5,511 nt of DNA from Syntrophomonadaceae bacterium. Lineage in GTDB: Bacteria > Bacillota > Dethiobacteria > DTU022. This document shows, one piece after another, positions 1 to 5,511 of the stretch. Position numbers and translations under genes: made by a program. A model generated the notes under the pieces. It had not been told where the DNA came from. It did no database searches and was given only the letters and a program-made list of their open reading frames with translations. Numbering within the stretch: position 1 is the first letter of the stretch; each line of letters opens with the position of its first letter. The stretch is from NCBI GenBank assembly GCA_003558195.1, contig PWMM01000273.1, forward strand, positions 1 through 5,511. The letters are read 5' to 3'.

Positions 1-622
1 AATAAAGATCATAAAGTTCTTTTAGTAAAGCATTGTTATTTCCTTCTGCCCGGGCATCCATAATTTGTTCCCGGTAATGCGCCCTTTGAATTCCCGGGCT
101 CGTTTTACCTTCGACCCAATTAATGAATTTACCGGTGATACTTTCTAACAAGCTCTTTATTTCTCCATCGTACACTTTATAACTAAAATTTTCGGTCAAA
201 TCTTTTTTTTGCTTGGATCTATCTCGGCGTAAAGGTTTATAAGACCTGCCTTCCAAAAAATCTATTATTTCTTCAACTTTTGTGCCCGCACCAAAACCGG
301 CATCAAAACCAAGCTCCTGGGCCAATTCAGGTTTGATCGCCATGCCGCCAATGACCAACTTTAAATTTTTTCTGATCCCTGTAGCCTCAAAAACATCCAC
401 CAGGTTACTCAATAATTCTTCAACACCATACCCAAGAGTACGGCTGATCATCACTACATTAGCATCAAAAGATTCAACATACTTAACTACTTCTTCAACT
501 TTTCTATCAGGAGGCAATAGCTTGGTAATATAACCATTTTCTTGCAGTGCTTTTTTGATAAGCTTAATTCCAATATCATGGACTGGATCAAGTGGCACCA
601 GCAAAATTCTTTTCGAATTCAC
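1..622 (-). CDS. Cobalamin (B12)-binding domain protein, KamE-like, partial at C-terminus
   Basis: The frame is open from a GTG at 622 to the left edge, giving 207 codons without a stop. Residues 1-126 read as a B12-binding Rossmann domain. VPLDPVHDIG (9-18) holds His15, the likely lower cobalt ligand, and Gly18; MISRTLGYG (58-66) lies at the usual Ser/Thr loop; VIGGMAI (90-96) is the Gly-Gly loop; and ELGFDAGFGAGTK (103-115) ends the fold. The last segment closely resembles lysine 5,6-aminomutase beta (KamE) and ornithine aminomutase. In the classical DxHxxG motif, the first Asp position is Pro13 here, with Asp12 just before it. A basic linker (127-140) and a charged helical tail (141-207) follow; I do not recognise the tail. 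The start is fixed by AGGAGG at 634-639 and by the stop of the 78-aa gene only 3 bases upstream, so the two are probably translationally coupled. The B12 domain is well supported. The catalytic role (mutase subunit, corrinoid methyl carrier or other) is open. Confidence 0.8.
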   Translation of the reverse strand, partial: MNSKRILLVPLDPVHDIGIKLIKKALQENGYITKLLPPDRKVEEVVKYVESFDANVVMISRTLGYGVEELLSNLVDVFEATGIRKNLKLVIGGMAIKPELAQELGFDAGFGAGTKVEEIIDFLEGRSYKPLRRDRSKQKKDLTENFSYKVYDGEIKSLLESITGKFINWVEGKTSPGIQRAHYREQIMDARAEGNNNALLKELYDLY

Positions 623-625
623 CGT

Positions 626-862
626 TTACGCTTCCTCCTCATTCCGAAGCCAGGCATAGTCATCGCCAGCTCTATGTATGTAAGCACGGGCTCTTACTCG
701 GGCGCCACTGCCTTTCCACTCTAAAAAAACAATATCTACATCTTTAAAACCAAGTTTTTCAATAATTTCAATCATTATAGATTTAGCCTCTGCTTCATGC
801 CGAGCCCTGATAAAAGTTTCAAAATCCAGACCGTCAACTATTCTGCCTAATAAATGATGCAA
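626..862 (-). CDS. 78-aa protein, possible separate dimerization subunit of a B12 enzyme
   Basis: The start is TTG at 862. A stop codon lies two codons upstream in the same frame (866-868), and a perfect AGGAGG sits 7 bases before the TTG, so this start is firm. No signal peptide or membrane segment is seen. Residues 14-38 form an amphipathic helix rich in Glu, Ala and Arg ending in EKLGF. Beta-like segments follow: VDIVFLEW (42-49), the turn KGSGAR (50-55), and VRARAYIH (56-63). The C-terminus is acidic. This helix, 'LGf..v.iv', Gly-turn, strand order recalls the N-terminal dimerization domain of lysine 5,6-aminomutase beta (OAM_dimer type), which in KamE is fused directly to the B12 domain. 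Here the following gene starts 3 bases later with exactly such a B12 domain. That the gene is real is nearly certain; the relationship to the dimerization domain is inferred from outline only. Confidence 0.85.
   Translation of the reverse strand: MHHLLGRIVDGLDFETFIRARHEAEAKSIMIEIIEKLGFKDVDIVFLEWKGSGARVRARAYIHRAGDDYAWLRNEEEA
634..639 (-). promoter_or_regulatory. Ribosome binding site embedded in the 78-aa gene, for the GTG start at 622
   Basis: The minus strand reads AGGAGG, 11 bases before the GTG. It is made from the glutamate codons that end the upstream gene (its C-terminus is NEEEA), so ribosomes finishing the small protein pass directly over it. The next in-frame ATG is about 58 codons further in and would destroy the B12 fold, which supports the GTG. 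Confidence 0.65.
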
Positions 863-869
863 GCCTTAA

Positions 870-875
870 CCTCCT
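870..875 (-). promoter_or_regulatory. Ribosome binding site deciding the TTG start at 862
   Basis: Minus-strand AGGAGG with a 7-base spacer (TTAAGGC) before TTG. The spacer contains an in-frame TAA, so no longer reading of the gene is possible, and no ATG is available nearby. Confidence 0.8.
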
Positions 876-902
876 ATGCTTCTCTAGAAAAAAGCTAAAT
901 CC

Positions 903-2408
903 TTAACGTATGCTTTTAAGTTTCCCTTTTATTGTAATTGCTACTGTTAAGAGAGTTAGAAGCAAAAGTATAAAACTTATTGGGCTGGATACAAATATCA
1001 ATAAGCTTCCATCAGATCTTAACAAAGCGGTTCTTAAAGATCTTTCAACAATTGGTCCGAGGACAACTGCTAAGCCAATTGGGGCTATTGGAAAATCAAA
1101 TTTTAATAAAACATAACCTAGGATCCCAAATAAAAAAGTAATTAACATGTGATAAGTCGAAGCCTGTGCAGCGTATGCCCCTACTAGTGAAAAAATTAAA
1201 ATTAAAGGAACTAAAGTTGTCTTGCTTAACATTGCCAGCTTTGATATTTGCTTAGCCCCAACTAAGCCAACAACCAGCATAATGAAATTTGCAAATAACA
1301 GCCCAATAAAAATAGGATAAACTACATCTAAATGTTGAACAAATAATCTAGGGCCTGGAGATAGACCCTGGATTGTTAGCGCTCCTAATAAAACCGCTGT
1401 CACAGCATCACCAGGGATTCCTAATGACAACATAGGGATCAAAGCACCACCGGTAATAGCATTATTACCGGCTTGCGCGGCAGCTACTCCTTCTATAGAA
1501 CCGTGCCCAAATAATTCGCGGTTTTTTGAAGCTCTTTTGGCTTCCCCGTAAGCAACAAATGCCGCCATGTTTGCTCCAGCGCCAGGCAGTGCTCCGATTA
1601 GTGAACCAAGAATTCCTGATTTTATTATAGTTACTTTTAATGCGTACAGCTCTTTAAAAGAAGGCAATATGCTTTTTATCTCTTCAGCTTTAGTGCTTAG
1701 TTTGTCAATACTGCTTACAACTTGTTTATTTTCAGTTATGCTTTGCTCCACGAGTTTTAACACTTCGGCAACGGCAAATAACCCAATAAAAACTGGTAAT
1801 AATGGCAAACCGATCATCATCTGTGAAATCCCAAATGTAAAACGGGTAGTAGGCATAATTTGATCCATCCCTACAGTAGCCACCAGTAATCCCAAAAGAC
1901 CTGAGATGATTCCTTTTGTCAATGACTTGCCTGAAACAGAAAAAATGACTGTGAGACCGAATACAGCAAGCATAGTATACTCACCGGAACTAAATCGAAG
2001 AGCAAAACCAGCAACTGCCGGAGATGCAAAAATCATTATGATAGCACTGATTAAACCACCAGCGAAAGAGCTAATGGTAGCAATTGTAAGCGTTTTGCCA
2101 CCCATGCCTTTAAGGCAAAGTGGGTAACCATCAATCGCAGCAGCTGCTGCACCCGGAGTGCCAGGAGTGTTAACCAGAATAGCCGTTATACAGCCCCCGT
2201 ATAAACCTCCGACAAAAATACCAACGAGCATTAAAAGGGCAGGAACAGTATCTAAGGTAAAAGTAAAAGGCAGTAAGAGGGCGATAGCCAGGGTTGCGGT
2301 CAATCCGGGGATAGCCCCAACAATGATACCGGGAATTACCCCAATAGTAATATAAAATAAATTAATTGGCTGTAAAACGATCATTATAGCATCAACTATG
2401 ATATCCAT
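903..2408 (-). CDS. tctA: TctA family transporter large subunit (second copy)
   Basis: This 501-aa polytopic membrane protein is of normal TctA length (about 500 residues). TctA is the large translocating subunit of tripartite tricarboxylate transporters. It works with TctB and a soluble TctC and is driven by an ion gradient. Hallmarks are GAIPGLTATLA (31-41), the signature PGTPGAAAAAIDGYP (82-96), GALPGAGANMAA (272-283) and GNNAITGGALIP (314-325) with SLGIPGDAVTA (328-338). The GAIPG/PGTPGA pair and the GALPG/GIPGDA pair look like the two pseudo-symmetric halves of the fold. A hydrophilic loop (about 222-256) separates them. ATG at 2408 aligns with Met1 of the other copy, but its Shine-Dalgarno sequence is poor (GGGG about 13 bases away). 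An extended -10 element lies 30-38 bases upstream. There is no second tctB or tctC beside it. By eye it is roughly three quarters identical to copy 1. The substrate is unknown. Confidence 0.96.
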   Translation of the reverse strand: MDIIVDAIMIVLQPINLFYITIGVIPGIIVGAIPGLTATLAIALLLPFTFTLDTVPALLMLVGIFVGGLYGGCITAILVNTPGTPGAAAAAIDGYPLCLKGMGGKTLTIATISSFAGGLISAIIMIFASPAVAGFALRFSSGEYTMLAVFGLTVIFSVSGKSLTKGIISGLLGLLVATVGMDQIMPTTRFTFGISQMMIGLPLLPVFIGLFAVAEVLKLVEQSITENKQVVSSIDKLSTKAEEIKSILPSFKELYALKVTIIKSGILGSLIGALPGAGANMAAFVAYGEAKRASKNRELFGHGSIEGVAAAQAGNNAITGGALIPMLSLGIPGDAVTAVLLGALTIQGLSPGPRLFVQHLDVVYPIFIGLLFANFIMLVVGLVGAKQISKLAMLSKTTLVPLILIFSLVGAYAAQASTYHMLITFLFGILGYVLLKFDFPIAPIGLAVVLGPIVERSLRTALLRSDGSLLIFVSSPISFILLLLTLLTVAITIKGKLKSIR

Positions 2409-2437
2409 TTTTCACAGGCGCCCCGGCAAATTATTGT

Positions 2438-2446
2438 ATTATAACA
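2438..2446 (-). promoter_or_regulatory. Candidate internal extended -10 promoter for the second tctA
   Basis: The minus strand reads TGTTATAAT, a perfect extended -10 (TGnTATAAT), in the 46-base gap between the flavoprotein gene and the second tctA. No convincing -35 is present: the bases 16-18 upstream are A-rich, not TTGACA-like. Initiation about 7 bases downstream would give a leader of only some 22 bases with a weak ribosome binding site. A chance match is possible in AT-rich DNA. Confidence 0.35.
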
Positions 2447-2454
2447 AAAAATGA

Positions 2455-3054
2455 TTAATTCTTTTTCCTTAACCTACGAGTAACATCAGCCACTGAGGCC
2501 ACCCTGTGCCCCAAAATCCTGGCTCTCTTAATGTCATCGCCATCTATTTCAACCGGATCCTGGGCAGCTGCTCCCTGGTGGCCGGCATCATCATTATAAC
2601 CATCTCCAACAATAATCATTCCCTGAATCATCATCATGTCATGTATTGCCTTAATAGTGGTTTCCTGTCCACCAAAACGAGAATGTCCTACTGCTATAGC
2701 TCCTCCTACTACATTCATGAGATAAAGCCCTTTACGTAAATCTCTTGTTAAATCCCAGAATGATTTTAGCTGGGCTGATACCGTGCCAAAATAAACCGGG
2801 CTCCCTAAGATAAGCCCATCAACAGTTTTTAATTCTTCAAAGATCTCTTCGACCTTAGTGCCCTCATAACAGCTCTTGTTGCAGGGTTTGGAACAGGCAT
2901 CACAAAACGGCTCATCTAAACCAGAGATTACTTCTTGAACGTTAAACAATTCAGTTTTAGCACCAAGTTCCCGGGCTGCAGATAGGGCTCCTTCGATTAA
3001 TATATTAGTATTACCATCTTTCTTCGGACTTCCACTTAAGCCGTAAATAATCAT
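2455..3054 (-). CDS. NADPH-dependent FMN reductase / iron-sulfur flavoprotein-like protein
   Basis: A cytoplasmic 199-aa protein of the flavodoxin-like fold. GLSGSPKKDGNTNIL (5-19) is the FMN phosphate loop, LILGSPVYFGTVSAQLKSFWD (in 81-101) is the typical second flavin loop, and VVGGAIAVGHSRFGGQET (115-132) the third. Between the first two lies a cysteine cluster, CDACSKPCNKSC (51-62: Cys51, 54, 58, 62, spacing C-x2-C-x3-C-x3-C). This resembles the compact cluster-binding motif of archaeal and clostridial iron-sulfur flavoproteins, though the spacing is not the textbook one. Family members pass electrons from NAD(P)H or ferredoxin to quinones, disulfides or other acceptors; the acceptor here is unknown. 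ATG at 3054 has GAGG at 3062-3065 with a 7-base spacer. The gene sits between two tctA copies on the same strand (65 bases after one, 46 before the other), so it may reduce the imported compound or a cofactor of its breakdown. The family is firm; the Fe-S cluster is inferred. Confidence 0.9.
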   Translation of the reverse strand: MIIYGLSGSPKKDGNTNILIEGALSAARELGAKTELFNVQEVISGLDEPFCDACSKPCNKSCYEGTKVEEIFEELKTVDGLILGSPVYFGTVSAQLKSFWDLTRDLRKGLYLMNVVGGAIAVGHSRFGGQETTIKAIHDMMMIQGMIIVGDGYNDDAGHQGAAAQDPVEIDGDDIKRARILGHRVASVADVTRRLRKKN

Positions 3055-3119
3055 GAAATAACCTCGCTTATGATGAGTTTTTTTAAAAAAGTATATAACG
3101 CATCTAAAAATGTTTTATA

Positions 3120-4634
3120 TTACAAAGTTTCAGTAGACTTCTTTACCTGCCGGTATATAGTAAAAGCTATGGTAAATACAGTTAAAGCAAAAAGGGTAGC
3201 ACTAATTGGACTGGAAACAAATATTAGCAAACTACCATCAGATCTCAACAGGGCTGTTCGTAAAGACCGCTCGACAATTGGCCCAAGAACAACAGCCAGT
3301 CCAATAGGGGCCACTGGAAATTCGTATTTAATCAATACATAACCCAAAATCCCAAACAAAAAGGTCATAAGCATGAAGTAGGTAGAAGCTTGCTGAGCAT
3401 AAGCTCCTACCAGCGAGAAAAGTAAAATTAGAGGCACCAGGGTAGATTTTTTTAACATTGCAATCCTGGATATATATTTTGCTCCTGACAGGCCAACAAC
3501 TAACATTACAATATTCGCAAAATACAATCCAATAAACATCGGATAGACAACATCCAGGTGTTCCCTGAATAATGTTGGACCAGGCATTAGACCCTGGATA
3601 GTGAGCGCCCCCAGCAAGACTGCGGTCACTGCATCACCTGGTATACCAAGCGATAACATTGGGATTAAAGCGCCACCGGTAATAGCATTGTTGCCACTTT
3701 CTGCAGCAGCAACCCCTTCCATACAGCCTTTACCAAACATCTCAGGAGTTTTCGAAGCTCTTTTCGCTTCACCGTAAGCAACAAAAGCAGCCATATTGGC
3801 CCCGGCACCAGGCAAAGCTCCAATAAAAGAACCAATTATACTAGATTTTACAATAGTTACTTTTAAAGCATTCAATTCGGCCAGGGTAGGTAAAAGCCGC
3901 CCCATATTGGCAGTTTTTTCTAATAAATCGTCTTTTGATTCCTGTTCTTCCTTATCACCTTTAACACTCTGTTCAATCAACCTAAAAACCTCTGCTACAG
4001 CAAATAAGCCAATGAAAACCGGTAACAATGGAAAACCGATCATCATGCGGGGAATGCCAAAGGTAAAACGAGCTGCCGGCATAATTTGATCCATTCCGAC
4101 TGTGGCAACCAGCAACCCCAGTAAACCGGAAATCAAACCTTTTGTGATCGACTTCCCAGATACAGAAAAGATAACAGTTAAACCAAACACTGCCAGCATC
4201 GTATATTCACCAGAGCTAAACCTGAGAGCAAAACTAGCCACCAGGGGAGATGCAAAAATCATAATGGTTGCGCTTATAATACCACCAACGAAAGAACCGA
4301 TGGTAGCTACTGCCAGTGCTTTTCCTCCTAATCCTTGCTGGCACAACGGATATCCATCAAGCGCAGTCGCAGCTGCACCCGGAGTTCCAGGCGCATTAAC
4401 CATTATTGCGGTTATACAACCACCATAAATACCACCTACAAAAATGCCAATCAGCATTAACAAAGCAGGAACTGTATCCAGGGCAAATGTAAAAGGCAAT
4501 AACAAGGCTATAGCTAAAGTAGCTGTCAGGCCTGGAATAGCGCCAACCATTATACCCGGTATGACTCCAAGGGCTATAAAAAATAGATTTTGGGGTTGCA
4601 ATACAACCATTAAAGCCTCTATGACAATATCCAT
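3120..4634 (-). CDS. tctA: TctA family transporter large subunit (first copy)
   Basis: A 504-aa integral membrane subunit of a tripartite tricarboxylate transporter, directly downstream of tctB (40-base gap), so it is the natural partner of that TctB and of TctC. It carries GAIPGLTATLA (31-41), PGTPGAAATALDGYP (82-96), GALPGAGANMAA (272-283) and SLGIPGDAVTA (328-338), all at the same residue numbers as in the second copy. The C-terminal stretch around VLGPIVERSLRTALLRSDGS is identical in both. The two proteins differ mainly in the hydrophilic central loop (about 223-256) and the last 25 residues. I start it at ATG 4634 rather than the in-frame GTG at 4646. AAGAGGAG (4646-4653) is 11 bases from the ATG but overlaps the GTG, and the ATG gives the same MDI N-terminus as the paralogue. 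Codon-level differences from copy 2 are many, so the duplication is not recent. Confidence 0.97.
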   Translation of the reverse strand: MDIVIEALMVVLQPQNLFFIALGVIPGIMVGAIPGLTATLAIALLLPFTFALDTVPALLMLIGIFVGGIYGGCITAIMVNAPGTPGAAATALDGYPLCQQGLGGKALAVATIGSFVGGIISATIMIFASPLVASFALRFSSGEYTMLAVFGLTVIFSVSGKSITKGLISGLLGLLVATVGMDQIMPAARFTFGIPRMMIGFPLLPVFIGLFAVAEVFRLIEQSVKGDKEEQESKDDLLEKTANMGRLLPTLAELNALKVTIVKSSIIGSFIGALPGAGANMAAFVAYGEAKRASKTPEMFGKGCMEGVAAAESGNNAITGGALIPMLSLGIPGDAVTAVLLGALTIQGLMPGPTLFREHLDVVYPMFIGLYFANIVMLVVGLSGAKYISRIAMLKKSTLVPLILLFSLVGAYAQQASTYFMLMTFLFGILGYVLIKYEFPVAPIGLAVVLGPIVERSLRTALLRSDGSLLIFVSSPISATLFALTVFTIAFTIYRQVKKSTETL

Positions 4635-4645
4635 ATCCCTAAACA

Positions 4646-4653
4646 CTCCTCTT
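4646..4653 (-). promoter_or_regulatory. Ribosome binding site deciding the tctA start at 4634
   Basis: Minus-strand AAGAGGAG, 11 bases before ATG 4634; a weaker AGGG follows at 4637-4640. The upstream in-frame GTG (4644-4646) overlaps this site and so has no usable spacing, which makes the four extra residues of the longer reading unlikely. Confidence 0.6.
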
Positions 4654-4674
4654 GCTCGTATTAATTACCGGTTT

Positions 4675-5241
4675 TTAAAGTAAGCCCCCGGGCATGCGAA
4701 CTGAAAGGATCACAGCAAACAAATAATACATGCCTATAGTCATTACCACTGACTGTAAAATGATTTTAACTGCACTTTTTTTGTTAATATCACTTTCAAC
4801 TAAAAACGCAATAACTACCCCTAAAGAAAAAACAGATAAGATAAAACCTAATACCCGGAAAAACAAGTAAAAAATAAAAGTGGCAAATATCGCAATAAGC
4901 GGTTTTTTATACTTTACCCACCAGCCTATTAAAACTTCTTTAGTTGTTATTTTAGTATCGTCTTCTTCTAATGAAGCTTTTTCTTCCTTGAGGACTTCAT
5001 TGTCAATTTTTGCCTCTTTCATTCTTAACATTATAAGAGCATTGCCTATTAAAAAGAGTGACATAATGGTCATGAGAGAGGCGATAACCCGAGGCCAAAA
5101 AGCCGGTCCGCTTGTAGCAATTGGAGGTTCCGGTAATTCAAAAGAGGCTATAAAAACTATAATAGCCAATAAAATAAAAAGAATTGCAATAATGATATCT
5201 TCTTTGGCTTTTCTTCTTATTTTTGAATAACTGCTAATCAT
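4675..5241 (-). CDS. tctB: TctB family transporter small membrane subunit
   Basis: A 188-aa protein with four predicted membrane segments at about 16-34, 52-72, 114-148 (two closely spaced stretches) and 158-181. This suits TctB, the small poorly conserved membrane subunit of tripartite tricarboxylate transporters. The family landmark SGPAFWPRVIA (44-54) follows the first helix, and the C-terminus ends in MPGGLL, as TctB proteins often do. A highly charged loop (73-102, KEEKASLEEDD at 85-95) separates helices 2 and 3. ATG 5241 follows AAAGGAGG (5256-5263) at a rather long 14-base spacing, and an in-frame TAA at 5248-5250 excludes a longer form. It lies between tctC (157-base gap) and tctA (40-base gap), the common tctC-B-A order. 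Identification rests on the motif, topology and neighbours together. Confidence 0.93.
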   Translation of the reverse strand: MISSYSKIRRKAKEDIIIAILFILLAIIVFIASFELPEPPIATSGPAFWPRVIASLMTIMSLFLIGNALIMLRMKEAKIDNEVLKEEKASLEEDDTKITTKEVLIGWWVKYKKPLIAIFATFIFYLFFRVLGFILSVFSLGVVIAFLVESDINKKSAVKIILQSVVMTIGMYYLFAVILSVRMPGGLL

Positions 5242-5294
5242 AGAATTTTACTAGGCCTCCTTTCTTTTTCATTAATATAGAACTTTTTTTAAGG

Positions 5295-5365
5295 TAAGAG
5301 CAAGAGCCTTTTATTCATGTGGGATCAATGATTACTAGCAAACGAATAAAGGCCCTTGCTTCTTA
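5295..5365 (-). other. Long imperfect stem-loop between tctC and tctB
   Basis: The arms at 5344-5365 and 5295-5316 pair over about 21 base pairs, including GCAAG/CTTGC, GCC/GGC and TTTATTC/GAATAAA blocks. There is one G-U wobble and one single-base bulge on each arm. The loop is 27 bases. In the transcribed (minus) direction the stem is followed by CCTTAAAAAAAG, not a U-run, so it is not a standard intrinsic terminator. Its place just after the binding-protein gene suggests a structure that protects the tctC mRNA 3' end or causes partial read-through. That would give more TctC than membrane subunits, as is common in binding-protein-dependent transport operons. The structure is seen in the sequence; the role is inferred. 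Confidence 0.6.
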
Positions 5366-5398
5366 TACAGGTTGTTTTATTAACCGGACCCCAGCAAT

Positions 5399-5511
5399 TT
5401 ATTGCCCTATAAGCCCTAATTCTTCCATTACATTTCTTACCACAGGCCGCTGGCTGCTGATAAATTGTCTTGCTGCTTCATGGTCCCTGTACATCATTCC
5501 AATATCGGTAT
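5399..5511 (-). CDS. tctC: TctC solute-binding protein, C-terminal end only
   Basis: The frame is open from the right edge to a TAA at 5399-5401, giving 36 codons. The fragment has MYRDHEAARQFISSQRP then a helix ending MEELGLIGQ. This is like the C-terminal helix of TctC/Bug extracytoplasmic binding proteins, which normally finish with an amphipathic helix and a short 'LGL' tail. TctC proteins are about 320-330 residues, so roughly nine tenths of the gene lies outside the window, including any signal peptide and the ligand-binding residues. The call depends strongly on tctB and tctA following in order on the same strand; the fragment alone would not prove it. Confidence 0.75.
   Translation of the reverse strand, partial: TDIGMMYRDHEAARQFISSQRPVVRNVMEELGLIGQ

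Noticed and set aside
282..724. Plus-strand open frames opposite the B12 and 78-aa genes
   Set aside because: They lie antisense to well-supported minus-strand genes with clear ribosome sites, and their low-complexity Ser/Pro/Thr-rich translations resemble no family.
3078..3090. T7A6 tract between the first tctA and the flavoprotein gene, considered as a terminator
   Set aside because: It has no GC-rich stem, and the flanking bases do not pair. It is better seen as plain AT-rich spacer within an operon.
903..4634. The tctA pair as a recent tandem duplication, assembly artefact or mobile repeat
   Set aside because: There are many synonymous differences along the whole length, a divergent central loop, different C-termini and a distinct gene in between. 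No terminal repeats or transposase are seen.
4635..4646. GTG start at 4646 for the first tctA (four extra residues)
   Set aside because: The Shine-Dalgarno sequence overlaps this GTG, and the paralogue starts at the Met equal to ATG 4634.
910..5230. Several plus-strand open frames of 65-116 codons opposite tctA, tctB and the flavoprotein gene
   Set aside because: They are antisense shadows of strongly conserved coding sequence. The frames opposite the two tctA copies resemble each other only because the tctA genes do.
5242..5294. A promoter for tctB in the TATATTAATG region
   Set aside because: Only a weak -10-like match is present, with no -35 or extended -10 element; it is not distinguishable from AT-rich background.
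5295..5365. The tctC-tctB hairpin as a Rho-independent terminator
   Set aside because: On the transcribed strand the stem is followed by an A-rich stretch rather than Us, and tctB must be transcribed through it unless it has its own promoter.

Overview
The window is one strand-biased gene cluster. Every gene I can support lies on the minus strand and is transcribed from right to left. The order is: end of tctC (a solute-binding protein, cut by the right edge), tctB, a first tctA, a small flavoprotein with a cysteine cluster, a second tctA, a 78-residue protein, and a cobalamin-binding-domain protein cut by the left edge. The gaps downstream of tctB are 3 to 65 bases, which suggests one operon. 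Its main promoter would lie upstream of tctC, outside the window.

The DNA is AT-rich, Shine-Dalgarno sequences are strong (AGGAGG, AAAGGAGG), and TTG and GTG are used as starts. The genes themselves are a tripartite tricarboxylate transporter, a cysteine-rich flavoprotein and a KamE-like corrinoid protein. Together these suggest an anaerobic low-GC Firmicute (clostridial or a related lineage). This is inference from style and content; no ribosomal or other marker gene is present.

Region by region: 5399-5511 holds the last 36 codons of TctC. The 157-base gap 5242-5398 contains a long imperfect hairpin, then the tctB ribosome binding site. Positions 4675-5241 encode TctB and 3120-4634 encode TctA copy 1. 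Positions 2455-3054 encode an NADPH-dependent FMN-reductase/iron-sulfur-flavoprotein-like protein, and 903-2408 encode TctA copy 2, preceded by a candidate extended -10 promoter. At 626-862 there is a TTG-started 78-aa protein, followed after 3 bases by a GTG-started protein with an N-terminal B12-binding Rossmann domain.

How they may work together: TctC captures a carboxylate-type substrate outside the membrane, and TctB with TctA imports it. The flavoprotein and the B12 pair would then act on it or on a product, as in an anaerobic catabolic operon with an adenosylcobalamin-dependent rearrangement. The substrate cannot be told from sequence. The two most unusual points are the two diverged TctA subunits beside a single TctB, and the B12 pair, which looks like a lysine 5,6-aminomutase beta subunit split into two genes and lacking its PLP lysine.
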